Shown one piece after another: positions 15,621 through 23,654 of a stretch of DNA of 23,654 nucleotides. The notes under the pieces are model-generated. The model had not been told where the DNA came from and did no database searches. It saw nothing but the letters and a program-made list of their open reading frames with translations. Position 1 is the first letter of the stretch. Each line of letters opens with the position of its first letter. Origin of the DNA: Nemertoderma westbladi (lineage: Eukaryota > Xenacoelomorpha > Nemertodermatida > Nemertodermatidae); NCBI GenBank assembly GCA_032718475.1, contig JAUCBJ010000444.1, positions 1-23,654 on the forward strand. The letters are read 5' to 3'. A program made the position numbers and the translations under genes.

Positions 15621-16684
15621 CCTTGCAACGCAAGCTTTCTATTGATGTGAAAAAATTACGACTAAAGTGAAGAATGGCAATGATACTTAGGGTGCGATTT
15701 CGCAAAAGACACCTTTTTAAAACGCTTATTAAAAAAATTTAAAGGCGAAATCGAAAATTCCGGCTTCATGGTAACAATCACGGTGAGTTGAACTAGTTGT
15801 GTTTCAAATTTTAAGCAATATGATAAAGATTTGTAGAAAAATTGGGGGGGGGGGGGGGGGGGTCCGTGTCATCAGAAAATGACACTATATTACGGGTCAT
15901 GGTCTAAAATGATTTGATTAAAATTATTAGATATGAAGTTGAATACTGTTGTTGAAGTTGAGTTGAAGTTGAAGATAACTGTATAACATAAGTTTCTAAT
16001 GCGATTTCGTCGTTAAGGCTGTGACGGTGACCCTCCTGTGTTTCAATACCGTTTTCATTTCCACCGCAATCCCACAGTGCCAGTTTAGTTTGTACTGCGG
16101 CTTCATTAGTTTTGAGTTTTGGTGCGTAGTATATGTAGACATCTGTAGGTATCTGGATCGTTCGTCAATAGTCTCTGTCTCTCCCTTTGTATATTTATTG
16201 TTATATTTATCAATTATTCTAGAACCAACCTGCAATAAATATAAAACATTAGTTTGTTATTTTCATAATTGCTCAGCTGTGGGGGCAAAATACAGTAGGC
16301 ATACATGAAACGTTTAAAAGCTCATATCTCAGCAATTCCTCAAAGAAGTTCAGAGTTTACTGTACATATTGTAATTTGTGGAAGTTTGGTGCCATACAGT
16401 ACAGCAGTATAATGTGGTGTAAAATTGGATGCAGTTGGGTAGAAGTTGGGTGTAGTTGGGTGAAAGTTGGGTGTAGTTGGGTGAAAGTTGGGTGTTGCCT
16501 CATTGCACACGATGACAAGGCCACAATCAGCTGACCACCACCAGCAGCCATACAATGTATTAGCTATGTCATAGCTCTGCATACAGGCATAGGCCTATTT
16601 CAGTATTTACTGTACTGCAGTACTGCCAGACTGCTATCAGGCTGTACCCAGTACCGGTATATAATTGTAATGTAATACAACTGT
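15621..16684. other. Intergenic DNA with simple repeats, no gene
   Basis: It contains a 19-G homopolymer (15844-15862). A GTTGAAGTT-rich stretch (15934-15974) is the complement of the (TTCAAC) tail seen at the CR1-like LINE end, and may be the end of a lost minus-strand LINE. A 21-bp tandem repeat (TGTAGTTGGGTGAAAGTTGGG, about three copies) lies at 16430-16493. The stretch from 16600 has many ACTGTA/TACTGCAGTACTG words. Frames of up to 95 codons exist but look like chance. Confidence 0.5.
15844..15862 (+). repeat. Poly-G run of 19
   Basis: Nineteen uninterrupted G bases between ATT and TCC. Such a run is unstable in replication and sequencing and can form G-quadruplexes; the true length may differ. 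Confidence 0.9.
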
Positions 16685-16726
16685 ACAATACAGTAATATG
16701 TAATAATACACTGCAATAGTATTAAA
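16685..16726 (+). repeat. 42-bp direct repeat, left copy (target-site duplication)
   Basis: It is identical over 42 bp to 19360-19401, starting ACAATACAGTAATATG and ending GTATTAAA. The first base after it is the first in-frame codon of the truncated LINE. It is therefore read as the duplicated target of that insertion. Confidence 0.85.
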
Positions 16727-17731
16727 TTATGTTTACTGTTCATTATCTACATAAATGACATGAACATCGCAACTAAGGACTATGTGGAACCTATTTCAAC
16801 TAGCCCTTCAACATCTACGATAGCAACTGCTTCCATTGAACCGAACTGTATATCAATGAAATTGGCCGACGATGCGAACCTCACGGTCTCTCATTCCAAT
16901 ATACCGATGATAGCCGGTCAGCTTAGCAAACAATTAACCAGGGTCTACTGGTGGGCCGTGGACAATAAACTTAGCCTCAACTTTAAGAAGACGGAATGTA
17001 TCTTGTTTGGGACTCCCCAGCGATTAGCCTCCGCATCTGAACTCATTGTACACTGCAATAATATCCCTATACGCCAAGTTTCTGAAGTAAAGTACCTCGG
17101 CTGCTGCATGAACCAATATCTTTCTGGTGACGTCATGGCGTTGAAGATAATAAAAAAAGGCAATGCGACGTTGCGCTTTATGTATCGCTTTGGTGGGTCC
17201 CTGAACCGCTACACAAAGCGTCTATTATGTAACTCCTTGATCCAACCTCACCTCGACTTCATGTCAGCATGCTGGTACTTCAGTTCGTCCACTCACTTGC
17301 AGGGTAAACTCCGAGCGTTACAGAGAAAATGTGTGCGATTTTGTCTTGATCTCGACCGGCGTGCTCACGTATCTGTTGCACACTTCAAAGAGTTATCGTG
17401 GCTACCTGTGGAATATCGCATTGAACAGTTGCTTGTAACGATGATGTACAAAATTTACCGCGGAATAGCACCTACTTACCTAAGCGAAATCGTCTCCTTC
17501 TCCGAGGGTCACTCAGGGCTGCGATCAGGAGGCGAGAACCGGGCCGTCATACCTCGTCGTAACCTGGTTAGAGGGTGCAGTTCCTTTTCGTACCGCGGGG
17601 CCGTTGGTTGGAACGGTCTACCATTGGTTACTCGCAGCTGTGAAACTCTGGAAACTTTCAAACACTCTGTAAAAAGATACCTTTTGTCAATGGCAGCTGA
17701 AAATGAAAATAATGACTACATTTTTATTTAA
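16727..17731 (+). pseudogene. CR1-like LINE reverse transcriptase, C-terminal two thirds
   Basis: The frame is open from the first base after the left direct repeat. It starts in L-F-I-I-Y-I-N-D-M, which in intact elements lies just before the catalytic box. Here the catalytic box reads L-A-D-D (16862-16873) where Y/F-A-D-D is usual. Then come W-A-V-D-N-K-L-S-L-N-F-K-K-T-E (motif D region), V-K-Y-L-G, the thumb, and the tail F-S-Y-R-G-A-V-G-W-N-G-L-P-L. The endonuclease, fingers and motif A are missing, so it is inactive. The intact frame over 335 codons suggests a recent insertion. A short stretch at the end (17688-17711) is repeated just after the stop (17751-17775). Confidence 0.85.
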
Positions 17732-18049
17732 ATTCAATAACAGATATTAGTCAATGGCCGCTGAAAATGAAAATCTATATTAATAATTATTATTTAAATA
17801 CTGTTATCATTAAGTTACAGTCAGCCAGTTAGAGCCCTATTAACTACTTATTTGCGTTGTTGAGAGCTTTAACCATTAAAACTCTTTTTTAAATATTTTA
17901 AGATTTTAATTTAATTCGCCTTAACTTAAATAAATAAATATTTTTAATAATAATAAAAATACTACGGTACTTTAAAATGGAATTTGTTCTGTTATATTAG
18001 GTGTATTATGTATTTTTGTGTACTATGTATTTTTTTTTTTTTATTATAT

Positions 18050-19030
18050 GATGAATATGATTGATACTAGGGGAATACTGAATAATACTACGGTATTTTG
18101 ATTAGAGAGATTAATACTATGGTATTTTGATACGGTATTTTGATTAGAGGTGAACACTAGACAATACTACGGTATTTTGATTTTGATTAGAGAGATTAAT
18201 ACTAGGCTATTTTGATACGGTATTTTGATTAGATGTGAACACTAGACAATACTACGGTATTTTGATTAGTGGTGAATATAATTAATGCTACAGTATTTTG
18301 AATAGAGGTGAACACTAGACAATACTACGGTATTTTGATTAGTGGTGAATATAATTAATGCTACAGTATTTTGAATAGAGGTGAACACTAGACAATACTA
18401 CGGTATTTTGATTAGTGGTGAATATAATTAATGCTACAGTATTTTGAATAGAGGTGAACACTAGACAATACTACGGTATTTTGATTAGTGGTGAATATAA
18501 TTAATGCTACAGTATTTTGAATAGAGGTGAACACTAGACAATACTACGGTATTATAATTAATGCTACAGTATTTTGAATAGAGGTGAACACTAGACAATA
18601 CTACGGTATTTTGATTAGTGGTGAATATAATTAATGCTACAGTATTTTGAATAGAGGTGAACACTAGACAATACTACGGTATTTTGATTAGTGGTGAATA
18701 TAATTAATGCTACAGTATTTTGAATAGAGGTGAACACTAGACAATACTACGGTATTTTGATTAGTGGTGAATATAATTAATGCTACAGTATTTTGAATAG
18801 AGGTGAACATTAAATAATACTACGTACCGTATGGGTATGTATATGTAATACTACGTGTTTATATCGTGGTTGTCTAACATCATATAATTATGTATTTTGA
18901 TTAGACAGAGGTGAATATGATTACCACAGTATTTTGCTTAGAGATGAATATAAGTAATACTACAGTATTTTGCTTAGAGGTGAACATGATTAATACTGTA
19001 CTACAGTATATTGAATAGTGATCAATACTA
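18050..19030 (+). repeat. 73-bp dimeric satellite array
   Basis: A tandem array with a 73-bp higher-order unit made of two related subunits of 36 and 37 bp. One subunit carries GATTAGTGGTGAATATAATT and GCTACAGTATTTT; the other carries GAATAGAGGTGAACACTAG and ACTACGGTATTTT. About seven homogeneous units lie between 18215 and 18800, with exact 73-bp spacing (for example 18246, 18319, 18392). One unit near 18550 has lost about 16 bp. The edges (18050-18215 and 18800-19030) are monomeric and divergent, as expected of an array homogenised at its centre. It lies in the 3' UTR of the CR1-like LINE. Confidence 0.9.
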
Positions 19031-19195
19031 CGGCGATTAATACCAAATACCAGGATATTTCAACCGTATGTTATTATTTCGTCCAATTAATTTGCATATT
19101 ACTGTATTATGACACTGTATATATTTTCATGTTTTATTTTATCCATATGTAATTTTAAACGATTTTAAATTTAAGCTGCATAAATCATTTTAAGA

Positions 19196-19242
19196 GGGGA
19201 CCTGCATGGAAACGAGTTCTATGAACTCATGCAGTTATCCCC
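19196..19242 (+). other. Bulged hairpin near the LINE 3' end
   Basis: Nested stems: GGGGA (19196-19200) with TCCCC (19238-19242), CTGCAT (19202-19207) with ATGCAG (19229-19234), and GAGTTC (19214-19219) with GAACTC (19223-19228) around a 3-nt loop, with a 6-nt one-sided bulge. Structures like this at CR1/L2 3' ends are recognised by the element's RT. Confidence 0.75.
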
Positions 19243-19347
19243 GTCAGAACATTTTATTAGATAATCTTTAACATATAAATGTATATTATGTATATGTTCT
19301 TATGTATATGTATTTCTGTGTATTTCATGCGTTTCTGACAATAAACA

Positions 19348-19359
19348 ACTTCAACTTCA
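19348..19359 (+). repeat. Terminal (TTCAAC)2 tail of the LINE
   Basis: Two TTCAAC units precede the right-hand direct repeat without a gap. CR1/L2-group elements end in short tandem repeats instead of poly-A. Confidence 0.75.
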
Positions 19360-19401
19360 ACAATACAGTAATATGTAATAATACACTGCAATAGTATTAA
19401 A
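19360..19401 (+). repeat. 42-bp direct repeat, right copy (target-site duplication)
   Basis: Perfect 42-bp match to 16685-16726. It follows directly on the LINE's terminal TTCAAC repeats and continues into the pre-insertion flank (GCAGTTTTTG). Confidence 0.85.
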
Positions 19402-19403
19402 GC

Positions 19404-19660
19404 AGTTTTTGTGGTCTTTTGCGGTCTTTTGATGTCTTTTGCGGTACCGTAATTCGTCTTGCAGTACTGCAGTATATTCATGCCTTCTCCAGTTCTGCAG
19501 TTCTCTGTCCTTTTTTGGTCTTTGCAGTCTTTTGTCAGTTTGTGGTCTTTTGCTGTCTTTTGTGGTATTTTGCGGTCTTTTGCGATATTTTGTGGTATTT
19601 TGCCTGTTTGCGGTCTTTTGGGGTCTTTTGTGGTATTTTGCGGTCTTTTGCGGTCGTAGG
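19404..19660 (+). repeat. Decamer minisatellite (TTTTGCGGTC)n, interrupted
   Basis: Degenerate copies of a 10-bp unit (TTTTGCGGTC, variants TTTTGTGGTA and TTTTGGGGTC) lie at 19404-19445 and 19515-19660. About 70 bp of unrelated sequence containing CTGCAG words separates the two blocks. The Phe/Cys/Val-rich frames over it are products of the repeat and not genes. Confidence 0.8.
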
Positions 19661-21190
19661 ACAGTAGGACGTAGGACCGGTTTTTTTTTGGGTCAATTTT
19701 TCTTTTTTTTGGATCCGTCTAAACACCCAAATCACACCTGCACACCAAATCACGAAAGGCTGAAATGTATCCTATCCACTACCGGTACCACCTGACCACC
19801 AGACCACTACAGCACTATGTTTGTTTGTCCTAAATCCTGAAATGTCTTACAGTCTTACCATAATTATATTGTAAATAGTGTTTCCAATCTATTGAAATTG
19901 CAGGTCATTCTGTCATTTTATTTCAGTATTTATCCTGTTATCTATGTTTGTTTTGTACTGTTTTCCATTAAAATACATTTTCTAGGACATGTTGAATATG
20001 AATACCATACCGGTACTGCTGTACTGTACGGTGTAGGCCTACATTGCTGCATTGGTTTGTTGCCTTTACCTTTTCCGTTCCACTTCATATGTTATTGTTA
20101 TATTTTAATGCCTGAATGCTATCCTTAGTACATGTTTTAACTGGTTTAATGTCATTATAAAAAATTCCAAATCCAATTCAAAAAATAATCCCAAAACTGC
20201 AAAACCAAATCACACCGGATGATAGGCCTCCCAAACAGCCAAATCATACCAAACTGCCAAATCACAACAAATGAAAAAAAATGAAAATTGAAAAGTAAAG
20301 GAGCAGCAGCAGGTTACCAGAAGGAACCAAAACAATAGGCCTAAACGATTTGAAAAAAATGAAAATTATTGGCGAATTTTTTGAGTTTTTTGTGTAATTT
20401 GGTCAATTTGGCGTTATTTTGGTGTTTAAATGGACCATTTTTTTTGTACGTTACTTTTTTGTATATTTTGGGTAATTTCAGAATTTTGTGTTTTTTTGGT
20501 GTAATTCAGTAAATTCGTAGGACCGGTCCTGTAGTAGTCCTTGGCACTTGGTGTATACACCTGTACGTACACGTACAGATAGATGAGATAGAGATAATAG
20601 TGAGTCTGACCAATACCTCTTCATCGGACCAATACCAACATTCAAAAGGTTAGGCATCTCCCTTATTGTCTGTATAACAGTATAATGTAAAGGTAATGGA
20701 AGATTCCACTGGAGCTCGAACGAGCTCGTGTATTATTCTCATAATGGGATACCACAATATTTAATTATAAAATCATTGCACCAGTGAACGTTTGTTTGTA
20801 ATTTTTGTTTTGTTCTGATGTAATATGGTTTTAGGGGGTGCGTTATTCGTTTTATGTTCTGTTAAAAAAAAAAGGAGAGAAAGCAGTAGCATAGCTAGTT
20901 TTGCCTCTTACCTTCTTTTTCTCAGAGAATCGTGATGTGGTACACCGGTTGGGTTATTATGGTGATGTCGGCCAGTGATCCTGGTATATAATCCAAGTGT
21001 CAACTACGAATCGGGGGCTCATTTTAACAACCTATACTGGACAGGGCAACCTATTTGGGACAATTGAGCTGGATATGGTTGTGGTATAGGCCTACTGGTA
21101 TATGTACAGTGGAAATTCCCATTCTAAATAAGGGCATTTGGAATATTATATTATATTCAGATATTATTGTATTGTAGGCCTATTGTTCTT
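19661..21190. other. Unassigned AT-rich DNA with short dispersed motifs
   Basis: No convincing gene. Recurrent words are CCAAATCACACC (around 19730 and 20205-20265), GTAGGACCGGT (19671-19681 and 20516-20526) and ACCGGTAC. T/G-rich sequence lies at 20370-20510. The frame at 19892-20128 is short and lacks recognisable domains. It may contain old, unrecognised elements. Confidence 0.45.
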
Positions 21191-21785
21191 TGTTAGCGTA
21201 TTCAATTCCGCTAACCACCCCACACAAAGTTGGCTTTAAGCAATATTGGGAGCACGAGGTTGATTACCAATCAACCTCGTGTCACCCCAATAAACGGGGA
21301 CAACAGGCCCCAAGGGAACACACAAAGGGGGTCAGAGGTTATACCTCCGGGAGGGAGAGAGTGATAGCAGCAGGGGGAAACACTCACTGAGAGATGGGAG
21401 GCGAGAAGTGAGTTATTAGCCAATGGGGGGAAGGCATCCACTGAGTAACGTAATACGGCCAACCAGTGCAATATATATTACCATTTATTGTATCATTCAT
21501 TCACTTTTAGTAAGTCAGTTAGTTAGGGCAGTACCGGAACTCTTATCACCGTCTCCGTCTACTGCCACCACCATCATTCAGTGTATTACCGGTAGCCTAC
21601 TTTTCATTCACTTTATTCAACTGTCTGACTGTGCTTATATTCTATCTTATATATATCAACAATAGTCAGAGTTATTCAACAACTCCAGAACTCTTTTTCA
21701 TACACCGTACACACACACGGCGGGGACGCGTAGATAAGAGTGATAAGACACCGGATAAATCGGGATTCTCGGATCCCGTCACATT
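21191..21785 (+). repeat. Truncated LTR related to the 11632-12368 LTR
   Basis: It starts TGTTAGCGTATTCAATTCC and aligns with the main element's LTR in the same orientation: nested hairpin, CGGGGACAACA, CACACAAAG, AGCCAAT, GCATCCACTG and CGGATCCCGTCACATT. Similarity stops at 21785, where RTE-like LINE sequence begins, so about 140 bp of the LTR 3' end is missing. No purine tract precedes it, so it was a 5' LTR or a solo LTR. Divergence from the other LTR is substantial, so it belongs to a sister subfamily and is not the partner LTR of the 1968-12368 element. Confidence 0.75.
21244..21292 (+). other. Nested hairpin in the truncated LTR (homologue of 11696-11747)
   Basis: Outer arms TATTGGG (21244-21250) and CCCAATA (21286-21292) enclose an inner 13-bp stem CACGAGGTTGATT/AATCAACCTCGTG (21253-21265 and 21269-21281). 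Several pairs differ from the other LTR on both sides at once, preserving the stem. Confidence 0.7.
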
Positions 21786-22720
21786 TTACGCATGTCCTTA
21801 GATCATCATAATGATGATGGGGTGATGATAACTCCACCTACTGGCTCCAGAAGTCGAGGAAATCCTGCCAAGTACCTAACTGATCTAGACTTTGCTGATG
21901 ACTTAGGAGTACTCTCAGAATCACTAGAGGGAGCCCAACGGCTCCTCAGCTCATTAGAACATGCTGCTTCTAGTGTTGGTCTTTTTATTAACTCCAGAAA
22001 GACCAAAATTTTGACAGTTAACTTTGAAAGTCCTCAGCAAGTCTCTGATCGGATGAGCATAAGCTCAAATGATGGTATGCTTGAGCATGTGGACGACTTC
22101 TGTTACCTGGGATCATGGATCCGGAAGTCAGGTGAGGACCTTCGAATACGTAAGGGAAAGGCATGGGCAGCCTTGAATAGGCTTTCCAGGATTTGGGTCG
22201 GAAGTCACCGAGAATTAATCGGAAACTTAAGGTCCGATTATTTAGAGCAGCAGTAGTTCCAGTACTCCTCTATGGGAGTCCATGCTGGGCTCTAACTGCT
22301 GAGGACACCAAATCTCTGGATGGCACATTCACAAGAATGTTACGCCGGGTTCATTGTGTCAAGTACAATGCACACATTTCCAACCAGACACTATATAACA
22401 TTGGAGGTGTCTCATTGGTTCCCCCAAGCTTGACACTAGAACAAAATCGCCTCCGCTTTGCAGGACATTGCTTTCGCCGTGAGGACCAGCCAGTGCATAA
22501 TCTTGTACTTTGGCAGCCTCATGGAGTGAATAAGCATGGTGGACAGCCCATGACTTTCTTGAGACGCATCTTAAAGGACACTGGCCTTGAAGATGCGGAT
22601 GATCTAGCAAATGTCATGGGTGATAGGGAGTTGTGGCGGTGCAATTTTGTTGACAAGCCGGCACAGCATTCTTAAAAATGCAGCTGCAATGCAGCATGCC
22701 GATCCTAGTAGTAGTAGTAG
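21786..22720 (+). mobile_element. RTE-like LINE fragment, 5'-truncated
   Basis: A plus-strand LINE truncated just before its catalytic box and joined directly to the LTR fragment. It runs through the RT thumb and C-terminal tail to a (TAG)6 tract at 22708-22727, the same kind of end as the 12935-15000 element. The reading frame has one frameshift and the catalytic domain is incomplete. It does not appear to be followed by the missing LTR end. Confidence 0.7.
21792..22675 (+). pseudogene. RTE-like reverse transcriptase fragment (frameshifted)
   Basis: The first frame (to about 22195) contains the catalytic D-F-A-D-D near 21888, then L-F-I-N-S-R-K-T-K and C-Y-L-G-S-W-I-R-K-S-G-E-D. A single frameshift near 22196 moves the reading to the frame with L-K-V-R-L-F-R-A-A-V-V-P-V-L-L-Y-G-S, S-L-D-G-T-F-T-R-M-L-R-R, L-R-F-A-G-H-C-F-R-R and L-W-Q-P-H-G, ending at TAA 22673-22675. 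The order matches the C-terminal half of the 12950-14640 RT, from which it differs clearly, so it is another lineage of the same group. Motif A and everything upstream are absent. Confidence 0.82.
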
Positions 22721-22727
22721 TAGTGCG

Positions 22728-23005
22728 TTTTCGCATTTCCCATCGTTTTAGTTGCTGTCCTCAGGCGGGAATGCGGAGTTACTTGCTAGGTGTTGGTCCC
22801 TGCATTTCATGCATAGACCTGTGGCAGTTAATTTGGCTTTCACCTGGGTGCACCCGCAATCGGTACAGTGAGACATGTCGTATTACAGCAGAAGATATAA
22901 AAATTAATCATATACCGGTAATTATTAATTATATACAAAAGTTGTCAGTCAGTATTCAGTATTTAATTTGTCTAGAATAGAATAGAATACTGGAATAGGC
23001 CTATT
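22728..23005. other. Short unassigned stretch
   Basis: No recognisable gene or repeat. A 100-codon frame (22678-22980) spans the TAG tract and gives low-complexity Val, so it is not credible. Confidence 0.4.
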
Positions 23006-23654
23006 GAATTCATTATCATAGCTTTAATTTAAATTTGTCCCAAATCGATTGTTTGTGTCCCATATAGGGTTTTTGTGTCCCGTATCCCGGTGTGAATTGC
23101 TTATAATGATTTTCAATAGTTTTTAAATGTAATGGAATAATCAAAAGAATATATAACTGTATAATTCATTATCATAGCTTTAATTCCAATTTGTCCCAAA
23201 TAGGTTGTGTGTGTCCCATATATTGTGTCCTTAATAGCATGTGGCTTTCTCAAAATGATTTTAATTAGGCCTAGTTTATAAATGTGATGGAATACTGAAA
23301 AGAATATCGAATTCATTATTATAGCTTTAAATCCAATTTGTCCAAAATATGTTGTTTGTGTCCCATATAGGGTGTTTGTGTCCCAAATAGGTTGTTTGTC
23401 TCTCATATAACGTGTGACGTGACTTTCTCAAAATGATTTCAAATAGTTTCTAAATGTAATGGAATACTTAAAAGAATATAGAATTAATTATCATAGCTTT
23501 AATTTCAATTTGTCCCAAATTGGTTGTTTTTGTCCCCTATAGGGTGAGAATTGCTTGTAATGATTTTAAATAGTTTCCAAATGTCATGGAATACTCAAAA
23601 GAATATAAAGTTAACTTTCCTAGCTTTATTTTAAATGTGTCCCAAATAGGTTGT
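23006..23654 (+). repeat. Degenerate tandem repeat, about 130-170 bp units, continuing past the window
   Basis: The block AATTCATTATCATAGCTTTA recurs at about 23007, 23163, 23310, 23482 and (diverged) 23610. Each is followed by one or more TTTGTCCCAAATAGGTTGTTTG-type segments (kept here as blocks TTTGTCCCAAATA and GGTTGTTTGTGTCCCATATA) and then by AAATGTAATGGAATA and AAAGAATAT. Unit length varies because the TGTCCCATATAGGG segment is itself duplicated in some units. It is A/T-rich with no coding capacity, and may be a satellite or the repeat-rich part of a non-autonomous transposon. It is cut by the window end. Confidence 0.8.

Larger units (their letters stand above)
16727..19359 (+). mobile_element. 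CR1-like LINE, 5'-truncated, with satellite-expanded 3' UTR
   Basis: The element runs from within the RT (16727) through a stop at 17729-17731 and a 3' UTR of about 1.6 kb to a terminal TTCAAC repeat at 19348-19359, and is bracketed by a perfect 42-bp direct repeat. The 3' UTR contains a 73-bp dimeric satellite array and, near its end, a bulged hairpin (19196-19242). A conserved 3' hairpin followed by short tandem repeats is a known CR1/L2-group feature, used for template recognition by the RT. Precise flanks show it entered as a single truncated insertion. Confidence 0.8.

Noticed and set aside
18050-19030. CRISPR-like array
   Set aside because: Repeats are contiguous with no unique spacers, and the context is eukaryotic transposons.
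19419-19795. Hydrophobic Phe/Cys/Val-rich frames
   Set aside because: They are translations of the TTTTGCGGTC minisatellite in several frames.
1-23654. Host protein-coding genes, tRNA or rRNA
   Set aside because: All longer frames with recognisable motifs belong to retroelements; no cloverleaf, rRNA block or exon-like conserved domain was found by eye, although single small exons could be missed without tools.

Overview
This is eukaryotic nuclear DNA, probably from a marine invertebrate. No rRNA, tRNA, bacterial operon or ordinary host gene could be recognised, and almost the whole window is transposable elements and tandem repeats. The phylum cannot be fixed from the sequence. The BEL/Pao, RTE-like and CR1-like elements, and the many AGGCCT and ACCGGT words in the AT-rich parts, would suit an echinoderm or another deuterostome, but that is a guess.

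Layout. (1) Positions 223-525 (minus) hold the C-terminal tail of a CR1/jockey-like LINE. (2) Positions 560-1967 (minus) are the decayed 3' part of a BEL/Pao element: a fragment of an extra ORF ('ORF X') and the pol C-terminal DUF5641 module. (3) Positions 1968-12368 (plus) are the main object, a BEL/Pao LTR retrotransposon of more than 10 kb without a visible 5' LTR. It carries gag, aspartic protease (DSG), reverse transcriptase (YVDD), RNase H, integrase (D,D,E) and DUF5641, then a 1.1-kb spacer with conserved hairpins and a minisatellite. A second long coding region, ORF X (8419-10910), follows, with three perfect CX2CX4HX4C zinc knuckles. After it come a 3' UTR, a hairpin, a purine tract and a 737-bp LTR with 19-bp inverted ends. 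Coding is broken by ten in-frame stops and several frameshifts. (4) Positions 12369-15620 hold a 5'-truncated RTE-like LINE (minus) between two inverted copies of another repeat; one copy has received a small MITE-like insertion. (5) Positions 16685-19401 hold a 5'-truncated CR1-like LINE bracketed by a perfect 42-bp direct repeat, with a 73-bp dimeric satellite in its 3' UTR. (6) Positions 19404-21190 contain a decamer minisatellite and unassigned AT-rich DNA. (7) Positions 21191-22720 hold a truncated LTR related to the main element's LTR, joined to a second RTE-like fragment. (8) Positions 23006-23654 are a degenerate tandem repeat running off the window.

Most unusual is the BEL/Pao element's second nucleic-acid-binding ORF where an env gene might be expected. 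The inverted copy at the left has the same order (DUF5641, hairpins, spacer, ORF X), so ORF X looks like an inherited part of this family rather than a chance neighbour. Also notable are a nested hairpin in the two LTRs that keeps its pairing through compensatory changes, and a stop-codon pattern (only TAG and TGA, mostly where Trp is plausible) consistent with G-to-A mutation of the element's plus strand.
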